Notes: a model not told the origin generated them from the sequence alone. Numbered from the stretch's first letter, positions 7,843-16,865 are shown. The stretch is 64,000 nt of DNA from Sinomicrobium oceani (GCF_900119185.1 NZ_FPJE01000001.1:248001-312000); one strand, 5' to 3'. Made by a program: numbers and translations.

Positions 7843-10800
7843 TTATTTTATCTCTTTCAGCAATTCCCTCACAGCTGCTTCCAGCTGGGTATCTTTCCCT
7901 TTCAGGAAATCGTTGTAAGGCAACGGCACAAGAATATCCGGATTTAACTCCAGGTTCTCGGTAGGCCGCCCTTCTTTTCCTATCGTAGCCACCATAGGTA
8001 TCCCGAATATGATAGAAGGATCGATCTGGCGTTCCCACCACACCGCAGTTCCGGTACCTGCTACAGGCATCCCGACCAGTTTACCGATACCATTCTGTTT
8101 GTACACATACGGAAAGATAAAGGCATCACTGTAATTTCCCTCGCTCATCACCACGATACTCGGCTTGTTCCATCTCGACATGGGTTCTCCTCCTTTGACC
8201 ACATGTCCTTGCGGGGCAAACTTCAGATACTCTTTACCGCTCAGAAAGGTATTGAGATCATCGTGCAGCCAGCCTCCCCCATTGAACCGGGTATCGACGA
8301 CCAGGGCTTTTTTGTCCAGGTTTTTACCGAGTACATTTTCGTAAACATCCCGGAAACTTCCGTCATTCATTCCCTGTACGTGAACATAACCGAGTTTTCC
8401 GCCACTGAGAGAATCTACCATCTTCTCCATGGTCTTTACCCATCGGCGATACATAAGACGGTTTTCTTCACCGAGTGAAACGGGCTTTACCGACTCTTCG
8501 AAAGCAGTTCCTTTACGCTTGAGGGTAAGTAATACGTTTTTATCCCTGATATTCAACAGGTATTTGTTCCAGTTTTCTCCGGCAGCGATCTCGTGACCAT
8601 TGATCTTCACCAGAATATCACCCGCTTGTATCTTGCTGTGTGCAGTGTTGAGCGGACCACCGGAAATTACCTCGGAAATCCGGATACCCTCGCCTTTATA
8701 CGTTTCGTCGAACAACAGCCCGAGGGAGGCTGTATGATCTCCTTTGGCTCCACTTGCATAATAACGTCCACCGGTGTGGGAAGCGTTGAGCTCTCCAAGA
8801 AGCTCGCTGAGCAATTCCTGGAAATCATAATTGTTGTTAATATAAGGCAGAAATTTTGCATATTCGTCATGATACATCTTCCAGTCGATCCCGTGAATTT
8901 CCGGATCGTAGAATTTCTTTTTCACCTGCCTCCACATGTGCTCAAACATATAGCCTCGCTCCGCAGCCGCATCGACGGCCATATCGGCATCAATGGCTAT
9001 GCTCTCCACTTTTCCGCTGGAAGCATCTACTTTAACGAGCTTACCGCGGTTGCTCAGGTATAAGGTCTTGCCATCTTCACTGATCTCAATACCGCTGGGG
9101 CTTCCTCCCATTTTGGCGAGTACCTTGGTCTCGTGGGTACGCGGTTCGGTCACCCAGAGGTCATACCCTTTCTCAAAAGACGCCAGGTAAAATACCTTAT
9201 CACCTTCTTTACTTAACACATAATCGCTGATGCTTGAACTGTTTATCGTAAGTTTCACCTTACGATTGTCCAGGTTTTCAAGATCGAGAACAAGAGTTTT
9301 GTCTTTGTCTTCCTTCTTCCTTTTATCTTTTTTTCCTGATTTTTTATCCTCTTTCTCTTCTTTATCTTTCTTTTCTTCCTCCTCTTTTTCTTTAAGAAGC
9401 TCAAACTCTTCCTTACTCAGCGCAAAGCGGTCATAGGCTTCCTGATCGAAAAAAACGGCGTAGATATCCGATTCTCTGCTTCCCTGGTAAGCCAGTGATT
9501 TTCTACCTTCACGGCTACTCATATAGGTCATCATTTTACCTTCCATCGCCCATTTAGGGGCATCTTCGCCGAAACCTCCGTTAATAGGATAAAATATCTC
9601 CCCGGTACCGTCGGCCTTGATCAGGGCAGTGTTGTGCCTTATAAAATACCCTTTACTGTCGTCTACCAGCAACCATTTGCTGTCCGGGCTCCACTGAAAC
9701 GACCAGTCACCGTCGCTATACGAAAAATTGTGTCCTTCGGGCAGCACGGTAACTTTTTTACCACTGTCTACATCGAGGACCTGGAGTATATTACGTTCTT
9801 CGACAAAAGCAATTTTCTTTCCGTCGGGGGCGTATTGCGGCTGAAACTCTTCAGCCTCCGTTGCGATGACCGCTTCGGTTTCCAGAATAGTCGCCGCATA
9901 AAAATATTTTTCATCCGGACGGCGGAGCGTAACCTTATAAATATTCCAGCTACCGTCTCTCTCCCCGGAAAAAAGCAAGGTCTTTCCGTCGGGAGACCAG
10001 TTGATCATTCTTTCCTGCTCCGGTGTATTGGTCACCCTTTTTGTTCTGGCATCATCGATCCCCGTTACAAATACCTCACCGCGATTTACAAAGGCTATTT
10101 CTTTTCCGTTGGGGTTCACTGCAAATTCGGTTACACTACTGATGTCAAGATTTTCCAGGACCTGGAACGCCGCATCATCCATAACTTTTATATCCAGCTT
10201 CACCGGTTGCCCTCCGGGCTTTAGGGTGTACACATCGCCTTTCCATGTAAAAGAAAGTGTATTATCGCCTGAAATACTCAGATGTCTTACGGGAAAACCC
10301 GAAAAAGAAGTGAGTTGTTTTTCGGTATTATCCGTCAGGGATACGGCATAAATATTCTGGGTTTTATCCTTTTCGTTCAGATAATATACCGTTTGACCAT
10401 CGGAACTGAAAACCGGTTCGCGGTTTTCTCCATCGAAGTTACTTATTTTCCGGTAACTGTTTGCCTTGGTATCGAATATCCAGATATCCCTGGTTACTCC
10501 GGAAGTGTGATGCTTCCTCAACGGATCTTCGTAACCTTTACGGTCTTCGAAAACAATCCTGCTGCCTTTGCCGTCATATCTGGCCTCACTTACTCCTGCC
10601 GCAGTGACAAGCACAGGCCTTCCTCCTTCTACGGGGATGGTATACAGGTTATTAAAAAGTCTTGCCATAGGGAACCGCACACTGGCAGAGGGCGCATTAC
10701 GGCCACTTCCGAAAAGCACTGTACTGTTGTCGGGAGCAAAATCATACGGAAAATCATCCGAACTGTTATAAGTAAGCCTTACCGGGGTTCCCCCGGTCGC

Positions 10801-11082
10801 AGGCATGCTGTAGACATCGAAATTACCATAACGGTCACTTGCAAAAGCTATAGTTTTTCCGTCATGGCTCCATACGGGACGCATGTTATAGGCACTACCT
10901 ACCGTAATCGGGGTGGCTGTACCACCACCGGCATTTACCTTGTACAGGTTACCCATGTAACCGAAGATTATAGTCTTTCCGTCCGGAGATATCGAAGGGT
11001 ACCTCAGCCAACGGGCATTGTCCTGCGCAAATACAAACCCGGTCAGAAGACCGATCATCAGCGTCAAAGTAATTTTTTTCAT
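7843..11082 (-). CDS. Tricorn-like secreted protease (beta-propeller, PDZ, S41 peptidase)
   Basis: 1079 residues. Signal peptide about 1-19 (ending VFAQ). Residues about 25-700 hold WD40-like/TolB-type propeller repeats with ISPDGKTI, WSHDGKTIAF, WSPDGKTLLF and similar. A highly charged Lys/Glu stretch (about 557-596) interrupts the propeller region. A core domain (about 710-775) contains the family's SH pair (S768-H769, NASHTGG), followed by a PDZ domain (about 780-865) and the S41 catalytic domain with nucleophile S985 in EGNYSDAF. Family knowledge: tricorn-type proteases degrade peptides; the export signal places this one in the periplasm. It stands alone, with a terminator directly downstream. 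Confidence in the class is high; the substrate is unknown. Confidence 0.94.
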   Translation of the reverse strand: MKKITLTLMIGLLTGFVFAQDNARWLRYPSISPDGKTIIFGYMGNLYKVNAGGGTATPITVGSAYNMRPVWSHDGKTIAFASDRYGNFDVYSMPATGGTPVRLTYNSSDDFPYDFAPDNSTVLFGSGRNAPSASVRFPMARLFNNLYTIPVEGGRPVLVTAAGVSEARYDGKGSRIVFEDRKGYEDPLRKHHTSGVTRDIWIFDTKANSYRKISNFDGENREPVFSSDGQTVYYLNEKDKTQNIYAVSLTDNTEKQLTSFSGFPVRHLSISGDNTLSFTWKGDVYTLKPGGQPVKLDIKVMDDAAFQVLENLDISSVTEFAVNPNGKEIAFVNRGEVFVTGIDDARTKRVTNTPEQERMINWSPDGKTLLFSGERDGSWNIYKVTLRRPDEKYFYAATILETEAVIATEAEEFQPQYAPDGKKIAFVEERNILQVLDVDSGKKVTVLPEGHNFSYSDGDWSFQWSPDSKWLLVDDSKGYFIRHNTALIKADGTGEIFYPINGGFGEDAPKWAMEGKMMTYMSSREGRKSLAYQGSRESDIYAVFFDQEAYDRFALSKEEFELLKEKEEEEKKDKEEKEDKKSGKKDKRKKEDKDKTLVLDLENLDNRKVKLTINSSSISDYVLSKEGDKVFYLASFEKGYDLWVTEPRTHETKVLAKMGGSPSGIEISEDGKTLYLSNRGKLVKVDASSGKVESIAIDADMAVDAAAERGYMFEHMWRQVKKKFYDPEIHGIDWKMYHDEYAKFLPYINNNYDFQELLSELLGELNASHTGGRYYASGAKGDHTASLGLLFDETYKGEGIRISEVISGGPLNTAHSKIQAGDILVKINGHEIAAGENWNKYLLNIRDKNVLLTLKRKGTAFEESVKPVSLGEENRLMYRRWVKTMEKMVDSLSGGKLGYVHVQGMNDGSFRDVYENVLGKNLDKKALVVDTRFNGGGWLHDDLNTFLSGKEYLKFAPQGHVVKGGEPMSRWNKPSIVVMSEGNYSDAFIFPYVYKQNGIGKLVGMPVAGTGTAVWWERQIDPSIIFGIPMVATIGKEGRPTENLELNPDILVPLPYNDFLKGKDTQLEAAVRELLKEIK

Positions 11083-11423
11083 TAAGAAATACGATTTAAT
11101 TTTTATCAGAAATATGTTAGTATATTATAAAGAGACGAATATTAACACTTTTCGTTACATCCATCTCTCCCAATTAACACTATTTAACGTTAATATGGTC
11201 GCGACACAAAACCTCTGAGATACGCTGACTTTCTTTCGTAATGAAGAATACAGCAGGCACGTCCGGCAAAAGAGCTATAGAAGAATTTGATTTTCAACTC
11301 CTAAAACCGCACTACGGCAACATATCGACTACAAACTGCCAAACAGGAAGCCCGCTATGATTTTCATAACGGGCTTTCTGTTTAACGATCTATACTGCGC
11401 TCCTCCGGGCAGTATACGCCATG
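11083..11423. other. Gene-poor gap between the S41 protease gene and ftsY
   Basis: 341 bp. It contains AT-rich upstream DNA of the S41 gene, a doubtful 39-codon plus-strand frame (11241-11360) and the hairpin at 11348-11376. I see no recognised gene. Confidence 0.5.
11348..11376. terminator. Hairpin downstream of ftsY, probable terminator
   Basis: Arms at 11348-11360 and 11364-11376 share an AAGCCCG(C/T)TATGA core with a single mismatch and a 3-nt loop. It lies about 50 nt past the ftsY stop. The T-run is modest on both strands. Confidence 0.55.
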
Positions 11424-12377
11424 TTATTTGAAGAAAGAATCTACGAATTCGTACTTGTTAAAGACCTGGAGATCTTCGATCCCTTCGCCGACCCCGATAT
11501 ACTTTACCGGTATACGGAATTGATCGGATATTCCGATCACCACGCCGCCTTTAGCGGTTCCGTCCAGTTTGGTCACTGCCAGCGAGGTAACCTCCGTAGC
11601 TTTGGTAAACTGCCTGGCCTGCTCAAAGGCGTTTTGCCCTGTAGATCCATCCAGTACCAGTAACACATCGTGAGGGGCATCTTCCACCACTTTCTGCATG
11701 ACTCTTTTTACCTTGGACAGCTCATTCATCAGGTTTACCTTATTGTGCAATCGCCCGGCCGTATCGATGATAACCACATCCGCATCCTGTGTAACTGCCG
11801 ATTTCAGGGTATCAAAAGCTACGGAAGCGGGGTCACTACCCATACTCTGTTTTACGATAGGGACATCTACACGATCGGCCCAGATCTGCAACTGATCTAT
11901 AGCTGCAGCACGAAAGGTATCGGCAGCACCGAGTACAACTTTCTTACCTTGCTTCTTAAACTGATATGCCAGTTTACCTATGGTTGTTGTCTTTCCGACT
12001 CCATTGACACCGACCACCATTATGATATAGGGCTTTTTATCTTCGGGAACACTGAATTCGGTGGCTTCCCCGGAATTGGTTTCGGAAAGCAGCCCTGCAA
12101 TCTCTTCACGAAGTATGCGATTCAGTTCATCCGTTCCCAGGTATTTATCTCTTGAAACCCGTTCTTCAATCCGCTCTATCACTTTAAGTGTAGTATGAAC
12201 TCCTACGTCACTGCTCACCAGGACTTCTTCGAGATTATCGAGAACTTCATCATCTACTTTAGACTTTCCGGCTACCGCTTTGCTCAGCTTACCGAAAAAA
12301 CTGGTTTTGCTCTTCTCCAGTCCCTTATCCAGGGTTTCCTTTTTTTCTGAAGAGAATATTTTCTTAAATAAATTCAT
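11424..12377 (-). CDS. ftsY: Signal recognition particle receptor FtsY
   Basis: 317 residues. GTPase that docks the SRP-ribosome complex at the membrane for co-translational insertion. A short acidic/basic N-terminal segment (about 1-25), much shorter than in E. coli, leads into the helical N domain and the G domain with GVNGVGKTT at about 123-131, the insertion-box region DTFRAAAIDQL, DTAGR, and TKLDGTAKGG near 265. It lies downstream of the rpmB-rpmG-DUF4295 cluster but is separated from it by a terminator and an exact -7 box, so it probably has its own promoter. Confidence 0.97.
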   Translation of the reverse strand: MNLFKKIFSSEKKETLDKGLEKSKTSFFGKLSKAVAGKSKVDDEVLDNLEEVLVSSDVGVHTTLKVIERIEERVSRDKYLGTDELNRILREEIAGLLSETNSGEATEFSVPEDKKPYIIMVVGVNGVGKTTTIGKLAYQFKKQGKKVVLGAADTFRAAAIDQLQIWADRVDVPIVKQSMGSDPASVAFDTLKSAVTQDADVVIIDTAGRLHNKVNLMNELSKVKRVMQKVVEDAPHDVLLVLDGSTGQNAFEQARQFTKATEVTSLAVTKLDGTAKGGVVIGISDQFRIPVKYIGVGEGIEDLQVFNKYEFVDSFFK

Positions 12378-12509
12378 TGACAGGACTATTGGGTTGTCGT
12401 ATTACGGTCCTGAAGCTATAGGTTTGCAGACAGTTTTCTGAAGTTCACACTGCCCTCTTCCCGGCATGTTTACCGGAAGAAAAAATAGCTTTGACGACCT
12501 TACACCCTT

Positions 12510-12517
12510 CAAAGATA
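12510..12517 (-). promoter_or_regulatory. Candidate -7 box (TATCTTTG) for ftsY
   Basis: Exact TAnnTTTG on the minus strand, just after the terminator of the preceding cluster. The implied ftsY leader is about 130 nt. Confidence 0.4.
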
Positions 12518-12553
12518 TAAAAACAAAAAGCTACTTCCGATATGAAAGTAGCT
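12518..12553 (-). terminator. Terminator after the rpmB-rpmG-DUF4295 cluster
   Basis: Stem AGCTACTT (12529-12536) / AAGTAGCT (12546-12553). On the minus strand the stem is followed by TTTTGTTTTTAT. It lies 29 nt past the DUF4295 stop codon. Confidence 0.8.
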
Positions 12554-12581
12554 GATATATGAAAATATTGTGAACTTTTTA

Positions 12582-12731
12582 CTATTTGCTCAACCAGTTA
12601 TCGACCAATGAAGGATCCATCACCGATTCTACAAAAGTATATGCGCCTGTTTTAGGAGATTTTACCATTTTTATGGCTTTGCTCAATCTCTTTGATTTTG
12701 TCTGTAAGGATGCTACGGTTTTCTTTGCCAT
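12582..12731 (-). CDS. DUF4295 small basic protein, ribosomal-cluster partner
   Basis: 49 residues, beginning MAKKTVASLQ and ending LVDNWLSK. Too short for most ORF callers, but a clean frame with ATG at 12731 and TAG at 12582-12584. The protein is lysine-rich, has no signal or membrane segment, and matches my memory of the DUF4295 family, found in Bacteroidota between rpmG and ftsY. That fixed position, 40 nt after rpmG, suggests a role at or near the ribosome, but no function is established from sequence. The cluster's terminator follows directly. Confidence 0.9.
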   Translation of the reverse strand: MAKKTVASLQTKSKRLSKAIKMVKSPKTGAYTFVESVMDPSLVDNWLSK

Positions 12732-12771
12732 GACTCTAACATTATTTGATCTCTTCTACGAAGATATCCAA

Positions 12772-12954
12772 TTATTTAATTTCTTTATGAACGGTCATTC
12801 TCTTCAGGATCGGGTTGAATTTTTTGACTTCCAACCTGTCCGGAGTATTCTTTTTATTCTTGGTCGTAATGTATCTTGATGTTCCAGGCATACCGGACTC
12901 CTTGTGCTCGGTGCACTCTAATATAACCTGAATTCTGTTACCTTTCTTTGCCAT
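12772..12954 (-). CDS. rpmG: 50S ribosomal protein bL33
   Basis: 60 residues; starts [21 protein letters not shown] and contains the typical [20 protein letters not shown] block. Only one cysteine (in ECTEH) is present, so this is the form lacking the paired zinc-binding CxxC motifs. It lies 26 nt after rpmB and 40 nt before the DUF4295 gene, in one transcription unit. Confidence 0.96.
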   Translation of the reverse strand: MAKKGNRIQVILECTEHKESGMPGTSRYITTKNKKNTPDRLEVKKFNPILKRMTVHKEIK

Positions 12955-12980
12955 CTCTCTATGCTTTTCTTAAAAAACGA

Positions 12981-13217
12981 TTATTTGTAATATCCTTTAG
13001 CCCTCGCTTCTTTCAACACCGCGGATATACCTTTTTTATTGATGGTCTTCAATGCTGAAGTAGAGACCTTCAAAGTGACCCAACGGTCTTCTTCGGGAAT
13101 ATAAAAGCGCTTTTTGGTAAGGTTCACGTTAAATTTACGCTTTGTCTTGTTCATTGCGTGAGAAACATTGTTCCCCACCATTGCCTTTTTTCCGGTAAGC
13201 TCACAAACTCTTGACAT
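12981..13217 (-). CDS. rpmB: 50S ribosomal protein bL28
   Basis: 78 residues; the N-terminus [20 protein letters not shown] and later [16 protein letters not shown] are diagnostic. First gene of the rpmB-rpmG-DUF4295 unit on the minus strand. About 35 nt upstream the minus strand reads TTAATTTG, one mismatch from the -7 consensus. C-terminus ARAKGYYK. Confidence 0.96.
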   Translation of the reverse strand: MSRVCELTGKKAMVGNNVSHAMNKTKRKFNVNLTKKRFYIPEEDRWVTLKVSTSALKTINKKGISAVLKEARAKGYYK

Positions 13218-13292
13218 TCTTCTATACTTTTGTGTTATCTAAAAACAGGGTGCAAATTAACGAATTTTTTCACTGATAGCCAAATACGTGAA

Positions 13293-14540
13293 CTAATTTT
13301 TTAAAATTTCTTTCCAAAGCATTTCAAGCCCTTTATTCACGGCCTTATTTATGACTTTTTCCCGAAGGTTTCCGAAATTAAATTTTTCCACATACACGCT
13401 GTCCGGTGTTGCTATTCCTATATATACGGTACCGATATCCGCATCCGAATCTCCTTTTTCCGGCCCTGCATTACCCGTGGTGGATATGGCATAATCCGCA
13501 CCAAAAACCTGTTGTGCTCTTGCAGCCATTGCCCCGGCCACTTCCGCACTCACCACAGTATGTTCGGCGATAAGGTGTTGTGGAACTCCGAGAACATCTA
13601 CTTTTACCGCAGTGGCGTAGCTTACTATCCCCCCCCGGAAATACCCCGAAGCTCCCGGAACTGCGGTAAGTTGCTCTGCGATCTTCCCACCGGTACAGCT
13701 TTCTGCAGTTGCCAGGGTCTGTCGTTTTCCGGCAAGTGCTTTTCCTACCAGTACCTCGAGAGGATCATCGTGCTCTATATCGTAAATAATGTCTCCGATC
13801 AGTGCATACAGTTTTTTTACTTCCTCTTCTACCGCTTTATCTATATGCTCCTTATCCGGACCTTTACCCGTAAGCCTTAAGCGTACTTTCCCTATTTGCG
13901 GCAGATAAGCAAGTCTTATAAACGCAGGTAAAGCATCTTCCCAGGCCGCTATGGTATTGGCTATATCGCTTTCGCCCATCCCATAGGTTATGATCGTGCG
14001 ATGCAATATATACGGACGGGAATACACCTGCTGTAACCGGGGTAAAACTTCTGCCTGTATAAGCTGCTCCATTTCATAAGGAACTCCCGGAAGCGATATA
14101 TATACGGTCCCCTCCTTTTCCAGCCACATCCCCGGAGCGGTGCCATACCTGTTCATCAATATTTTCGCGCTCGACAGCACCATGGCCTGCCCGCGGTTAA
14201 GATCGGAAATAGGTGTATTGATATGCCGGGCAAATAGCTCCTCTATATGTTGTAACACTCCCTTGTCCTTTACCAGAGTATCCCCGAAAAATTCGCAAAG
14301 GGCATGTTTGGTCACATCATCTTTGGTCGGCCCAAGTCCTCCTGTAATGATAATAACCTCGGCACGGTGGCGTGCTTCTTCGAGGGTTTTCAGGATGTGT
14401 TGTTTTTCATCCTGCACGGATGTGATCTGGTAGACAGATATCCCTATTTTATTGAGTTCCGAAGCTATATATGCCGAATTGGTATCTATGATCTGCCCGA
14501 TGAGGAGTTCATCTCCGATAGTAATAATCTCTGCCTGCAT
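13293..14540 (-). CDS. cinA: CinA-family nicotinamide-nucleotide amidohydrolase
   Basis: 415 residues. Two domains: an N-terminal molybdopterin-binding-like (MoCF/COG1058) domain, about 1-170, with ITIGDELLIGQIIDTNS and GGLGPTKDD; and a C-terminal CinA/PncC deamidase domain, about 255-412, with ATAESCTGG and the SYA and STTGNAGPEKGD segments. Family knowledge: the C-domain deamidates NMN in pyridine-nucleotide salvage, and the N-domain has ADP-ribose pyrophosphatase activity in homologues. Its ATG overlaps the stop codon of the upstream Hpt gene by one base (TAATG), implying translational coupling. Confidence 0.95.
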   Translation of the reverse strand: MQAEIITIGDELLIGQIIDTNSAYIASELNKIGISVYQITSVQDEKQHILKTLEEARHRAEVIIITGGLGPTKDDVTKHALCEFFGDTLVKDKGVLQHIEELFARHINTPISDLNRGQAMVLSSAKILMNRYGTAPGMWLEKEGTVYISLPGVPYEMEQLIQAEVLPRLQQVYSRPYILHRTIITYGMGESDIANTIAAWEDALPAFIRLAYLPQIGKVRLRLTGKGPDKEHIDKAVEEEVKKLYALIGDIIYDIEHDDPLEVLVGKALAGKRQTLATAESCTGGKIAEQLTAVPGASGYFRGGIVSYATAVKVDVLGVPQHLIAEHTVVSAEVAGAMAARAQQVFGADYAISTTGNAGPEKGDSDADIGTVYIGIATPDSVYVEKFNFGNLREKVINKAVNKGLEMLWKEILKN

Positions 14541-14878
14541 TAAAGTCCGAAATCCGTTTCTAATTCCTTGATTACATCGCCTACTTCCGTTTTGGCTTTG
14601 GCAAACATTTCCCTGATAGCTTCTATATCTATTGCTTCCTTGGCTTTGGCTTCTATACGGCGCATGAGTGCGGTAGAATTTTCCATCCCCAGCAGGTCTA
14701 CATTAGGTTTCAGTTTATGAGCGTGTTTGTACACCTCCTCAAAATCGCCCGCCTGAACAGCTTTTTCCAGCTTGCCCAGATCTTCGGGGGTCTCTTCTAT
14801 AAATACGACAACCACGGAAACGATGAAGTCCTGGTCTCCGCCGGACAATTCCTCGAGTTTTTCTAAACTGTAAGGCAT
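14540..14878 (-). CDS. Stand-alone Hpt phosphotransfer protein
   Basis: 112 residues, all predicted helical, with the Hpt site HAHKLKPN. His54 is the likely phosphorylated residue, although the usual Gly after HKLK is Pro here. No kinase or receiver domain is attached and no two-component gene lies nearby. It may serve as a free phosphorelay intermediate for a hybrid kinase encoded elsewhere; this is inference. The one-base overlap with cinA suggests coupled translation but not necessarily a shared function. Confidence 0.85.
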   Translation of the reverse strand: MPYSLEKLEELSGGDQDFIVSVVVVFIEETPEDLGKLEKAVQAGDFEEVYKHAHKLKPNVDLLGMENSTALMRRIEAKAKEAIDIEAIREMFAKAKTEVGDVIKELETDFGL

Positions 14879-14926
14879 AATATAAATTTTAAACGTATGA
14901 ACTGTACTTGGAATGGGATTACATCA

Positions 14927-15535
14927 CTACTTTACACGAAAGGAAAAAGCCTTCTGTCCTTCCAGGAAGCCCTCAAGAATATCTCCTGCACTTACCTTTC
15001 CTACCCCGGCCGGCGTACCCGTAAATATGATATCCCCTCTTTTTAGGGTAAAGTACCGGGAAACATACGCGATAAGTTCGTTTACTTTCCACAGCATAAG
15101 CGCCGTATTTCCGTCCTGTACGGTTTTACCGTTTTTTTCCAGATGAAAACGAACAGCATCGATATCCGGAAATTCTGTCTTGGGCCTCCATCCTCCCGTT
15201 ACGGCAGAATCGTCAAAGGCTTTTGCCTTTTCCCAGGGCAGTCCTTTTTCCTTGAGTCTGGCCTGCACATCCCTGGCCGTAAAGTCTATCCCCAATCCTA
15301 CCTCCTCATAATACTTATGTGCAAACACAGGATCTATATGCTTGCCGACCTTATCGATCTTTATAAGCAACTCCACTTCGTAATGCAAATCATTACTGAA
15401 ATCAGGTATGTAAAAATCCTTTCCCCTGAACAGGGCGGTATCGGGTTTCATGAATATCACGGGGTCGGAGGGCCGCTCATTGGCCAGCTCCGCAATGTGA
15501 TCCGTATAATTTCTTCCTATACAGATTATCTTCAT
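14927..15535 (-). CDS. Fumarylacetoacetate hydrolase (FAH) family protein
   Basis: 202 residues, the length of the minimal FAHD1-like form. It starts MKIICIGRNYTDHIAEL. FAH-fold features are visible: PVIFMKPDTAL, the metal-ligand segment HYEVELLIKI, then GLGIDFTARDVQ and GDIIFTGTPAGVG. Family members are Mg-dependent hydrolases or decarboxylases acting on C-C bonds of dicarbonyl acids (acylpyruvates, oxaloacetate). Cytoplasmic. It lies 48 bp upstream of the Hpt gene on the same strand. The exact substrate cannot be assigned. Confidence 0.93.
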   Translation of the reverse strand: MKIICIGRNYTDHIAELANERPSDPVIFMKPDTALFRGKDFYIPDFSNDLHYEVELLIKIDKVGKHIDPVFAHKYYEEVGLGIDFTARDVQARLKEKGLPWEKAKAFDDSAVTGGWRPKTEFPDIDAVRFHLEKNGKTVQDGNTALMLWKVNELIAYVSRYFTLKRGDIIFTGTPAGVGKVSAGDILEGFLEGQKAFSFRVK

Positions 15536-15622
15536 CTGTCACTTCATTTTTATTGCAGGAGTCCTGCTGAATTCTATAATACAAACCGATATGAACCGGG
15601 ACAATCCGCCGGAGATCGGTTT

Positions 15623-16025
15623 TCATTTTGTTAGTTTGATCCGGAATGCCGGAACAGGTATCCGCCACCCGAAAACCGGATCGGAAGTATAAAGCCTGTT
15701 CATTTTTCTCCAGCCGTCGGCACTTCGGTAATAGGTCTCAGAGCTGTCTTTTTCGCGTTCGAGGACTCCCTTGCATACAGCTGCATATTTCACAAAATCA
15801 ATTTTCAATTCATCCTGAGCCTGCACATCTGCCTCCGGCGGACTCTACCTAAACCTCCCCTCCCCTGCACATCGGACGAAGCCCCTAAAGTTTCACCTAC
15901 AAGAAGAAGCCTTACAAAAGGGATCGGTTCGCCGGTCATTTCGTTTTTACACTTTCTGTAATGACGTGTTCCCCGGAAACGAATCCGAAAGAAAGGAACA
16001 GGAACATACACAGGTTTCTTTTCAC
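15623..16025 (-). pseudogene. Decayed secreted protein with carboxypeptidase-regulatory-like domain
   Basis: Three frames on the minus strand read as one ancestral protein of about 130 residues. Frame one starts at GTG 16025, 6 bp after the exonuclease stop: a signal-peptide-like run (CMFLFLSFGFVSGE) and HVITESVK. Restoring one A in an A-run then gives NEMTGEPIPFVRLLLVG and ETLGASSDVQGR, typical of a CarboxypepD_reg-like beta-sandwich. A tandem duplication (GGGGAGGGGA) then shifts the frame by +5, and after FR there is an in-frame TAG. The rest (SPPEADVQAQDELKIDFV to IKLTK) stays open to the stop at 15623. Family and lesions are inferred from reading alone. Confidence 0.7.
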
Positions 16026-16031
16026 GTTGGT

Positions 16032-16808
16032 TCAAGAGAGTTTATTATTGAGTTTACGGAGCTTTATACCGGTCAGTACTTTTTTGGTATACAGGGGAAA
16101 ATCGGCATTGAGCAGCCATCCGAAATAACCGGGTTCCTGATCCAGTACTTCTTCGACCAGTCTTCCTTTGTGTTTCCCGAAGGAAAAGATCTCTGCCCCG
16201 TCTTCGTTATAGGTGATATATCCTGCAAAATCCACAGTTTGTTTACGCGTTGTAAATTCGGAGAGGAATTTGATGTCGTTTTCCAGATCCTCGTACCTGT
16301 CGAGCTGTGATTTGAGCACTTCATAGGTAGCTGTGGTATCCGCCTCTGCGGAATGGGCATTTTCCAGTGTTTTATCGCAATAAAATTTATAAGCGGCTTC
16401 CAGCGTTCGCTTTTCCATCGTATGAAAAATAGTCTGCACATCTACCGCAAGCCTGTTTTTCATTTCAAAATCCACCTCGGCACGCAACATCTCTTCGGCG
16501 AGCAGGGGAATATCAAAACGATTGGAATTGTACCCGGCAAGGTCACTGTCTTTGATCATGTTGTAAATGTCCCTGGACAATTGCTTAAAGGTAGGTTCAT
16601 TAGCTACCTTTTCGTCGGAAATACCGTGAATTGCCGTAGAGTGTTCAGGGATGGGCATTTCCGGGTTCACCAGCCATGTCCGGCTTTCCTTATTCCCATT
16701 GGGAAATACTTTAAGGATCGATATTTCTACGATCCGGTCTTTGGCAACATCGGTCCCGGTGGTTTCCAGGTCAAAAAAACAAATAGGTCTGGTGAGTTTA
16801 AGTTCCAT
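16032..16808 (-). CDS. DnaQ-type 3'-5' exonuclease (DEDDh)
   Basis: 258 residues. Exonuclease motifs: Exo I FFDLETTG (about 11-18), Exo II around AGYNSNRFD (about 91-99) and Exo III HSAEADTTA (about 151-159, catalytic His and Asp). A C-terminal extension (about 185-258) contains FSFGKHKGR and EPGYFGWLL, resembling the small DUF3820-like domain often attached to such nucleases. It may be a proofreading-like or general DNA/RNA exonuclease; it is not the polymerase III epsilon subunit by context. The pseudogene lies 6 bp downstream. Confidence 0.92.
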   Translation of the reverse strand: MELKLTRPICFFDLETTGTDVAKDRIVEISILKVFPNGNKESRTWLVNPEMPIPEHSTAIHGISDEKVANEPTFKQLSRDIYNMIKDSDLAGYNSNRFDIPLLAEEMLRAEVDFEMKNRLAVDVQTIFHTMEKRTLEAAYKFYCDKTLENAHSAEADTTATYEVLKSQLDRYEDLENDIKFLSEFTTRKQTVDFAGYITYNEDGAEIFSFGKHKGRLVEEVLDQEPGYFGWLLNADFPLYTKKVLTGIKLRKLNNKLS

Positions 16809-16865
16809 TACTGCTATTAAAAATTTCGTGTATCTAAATTATGGTAAATATACAGATTGCAAAAG

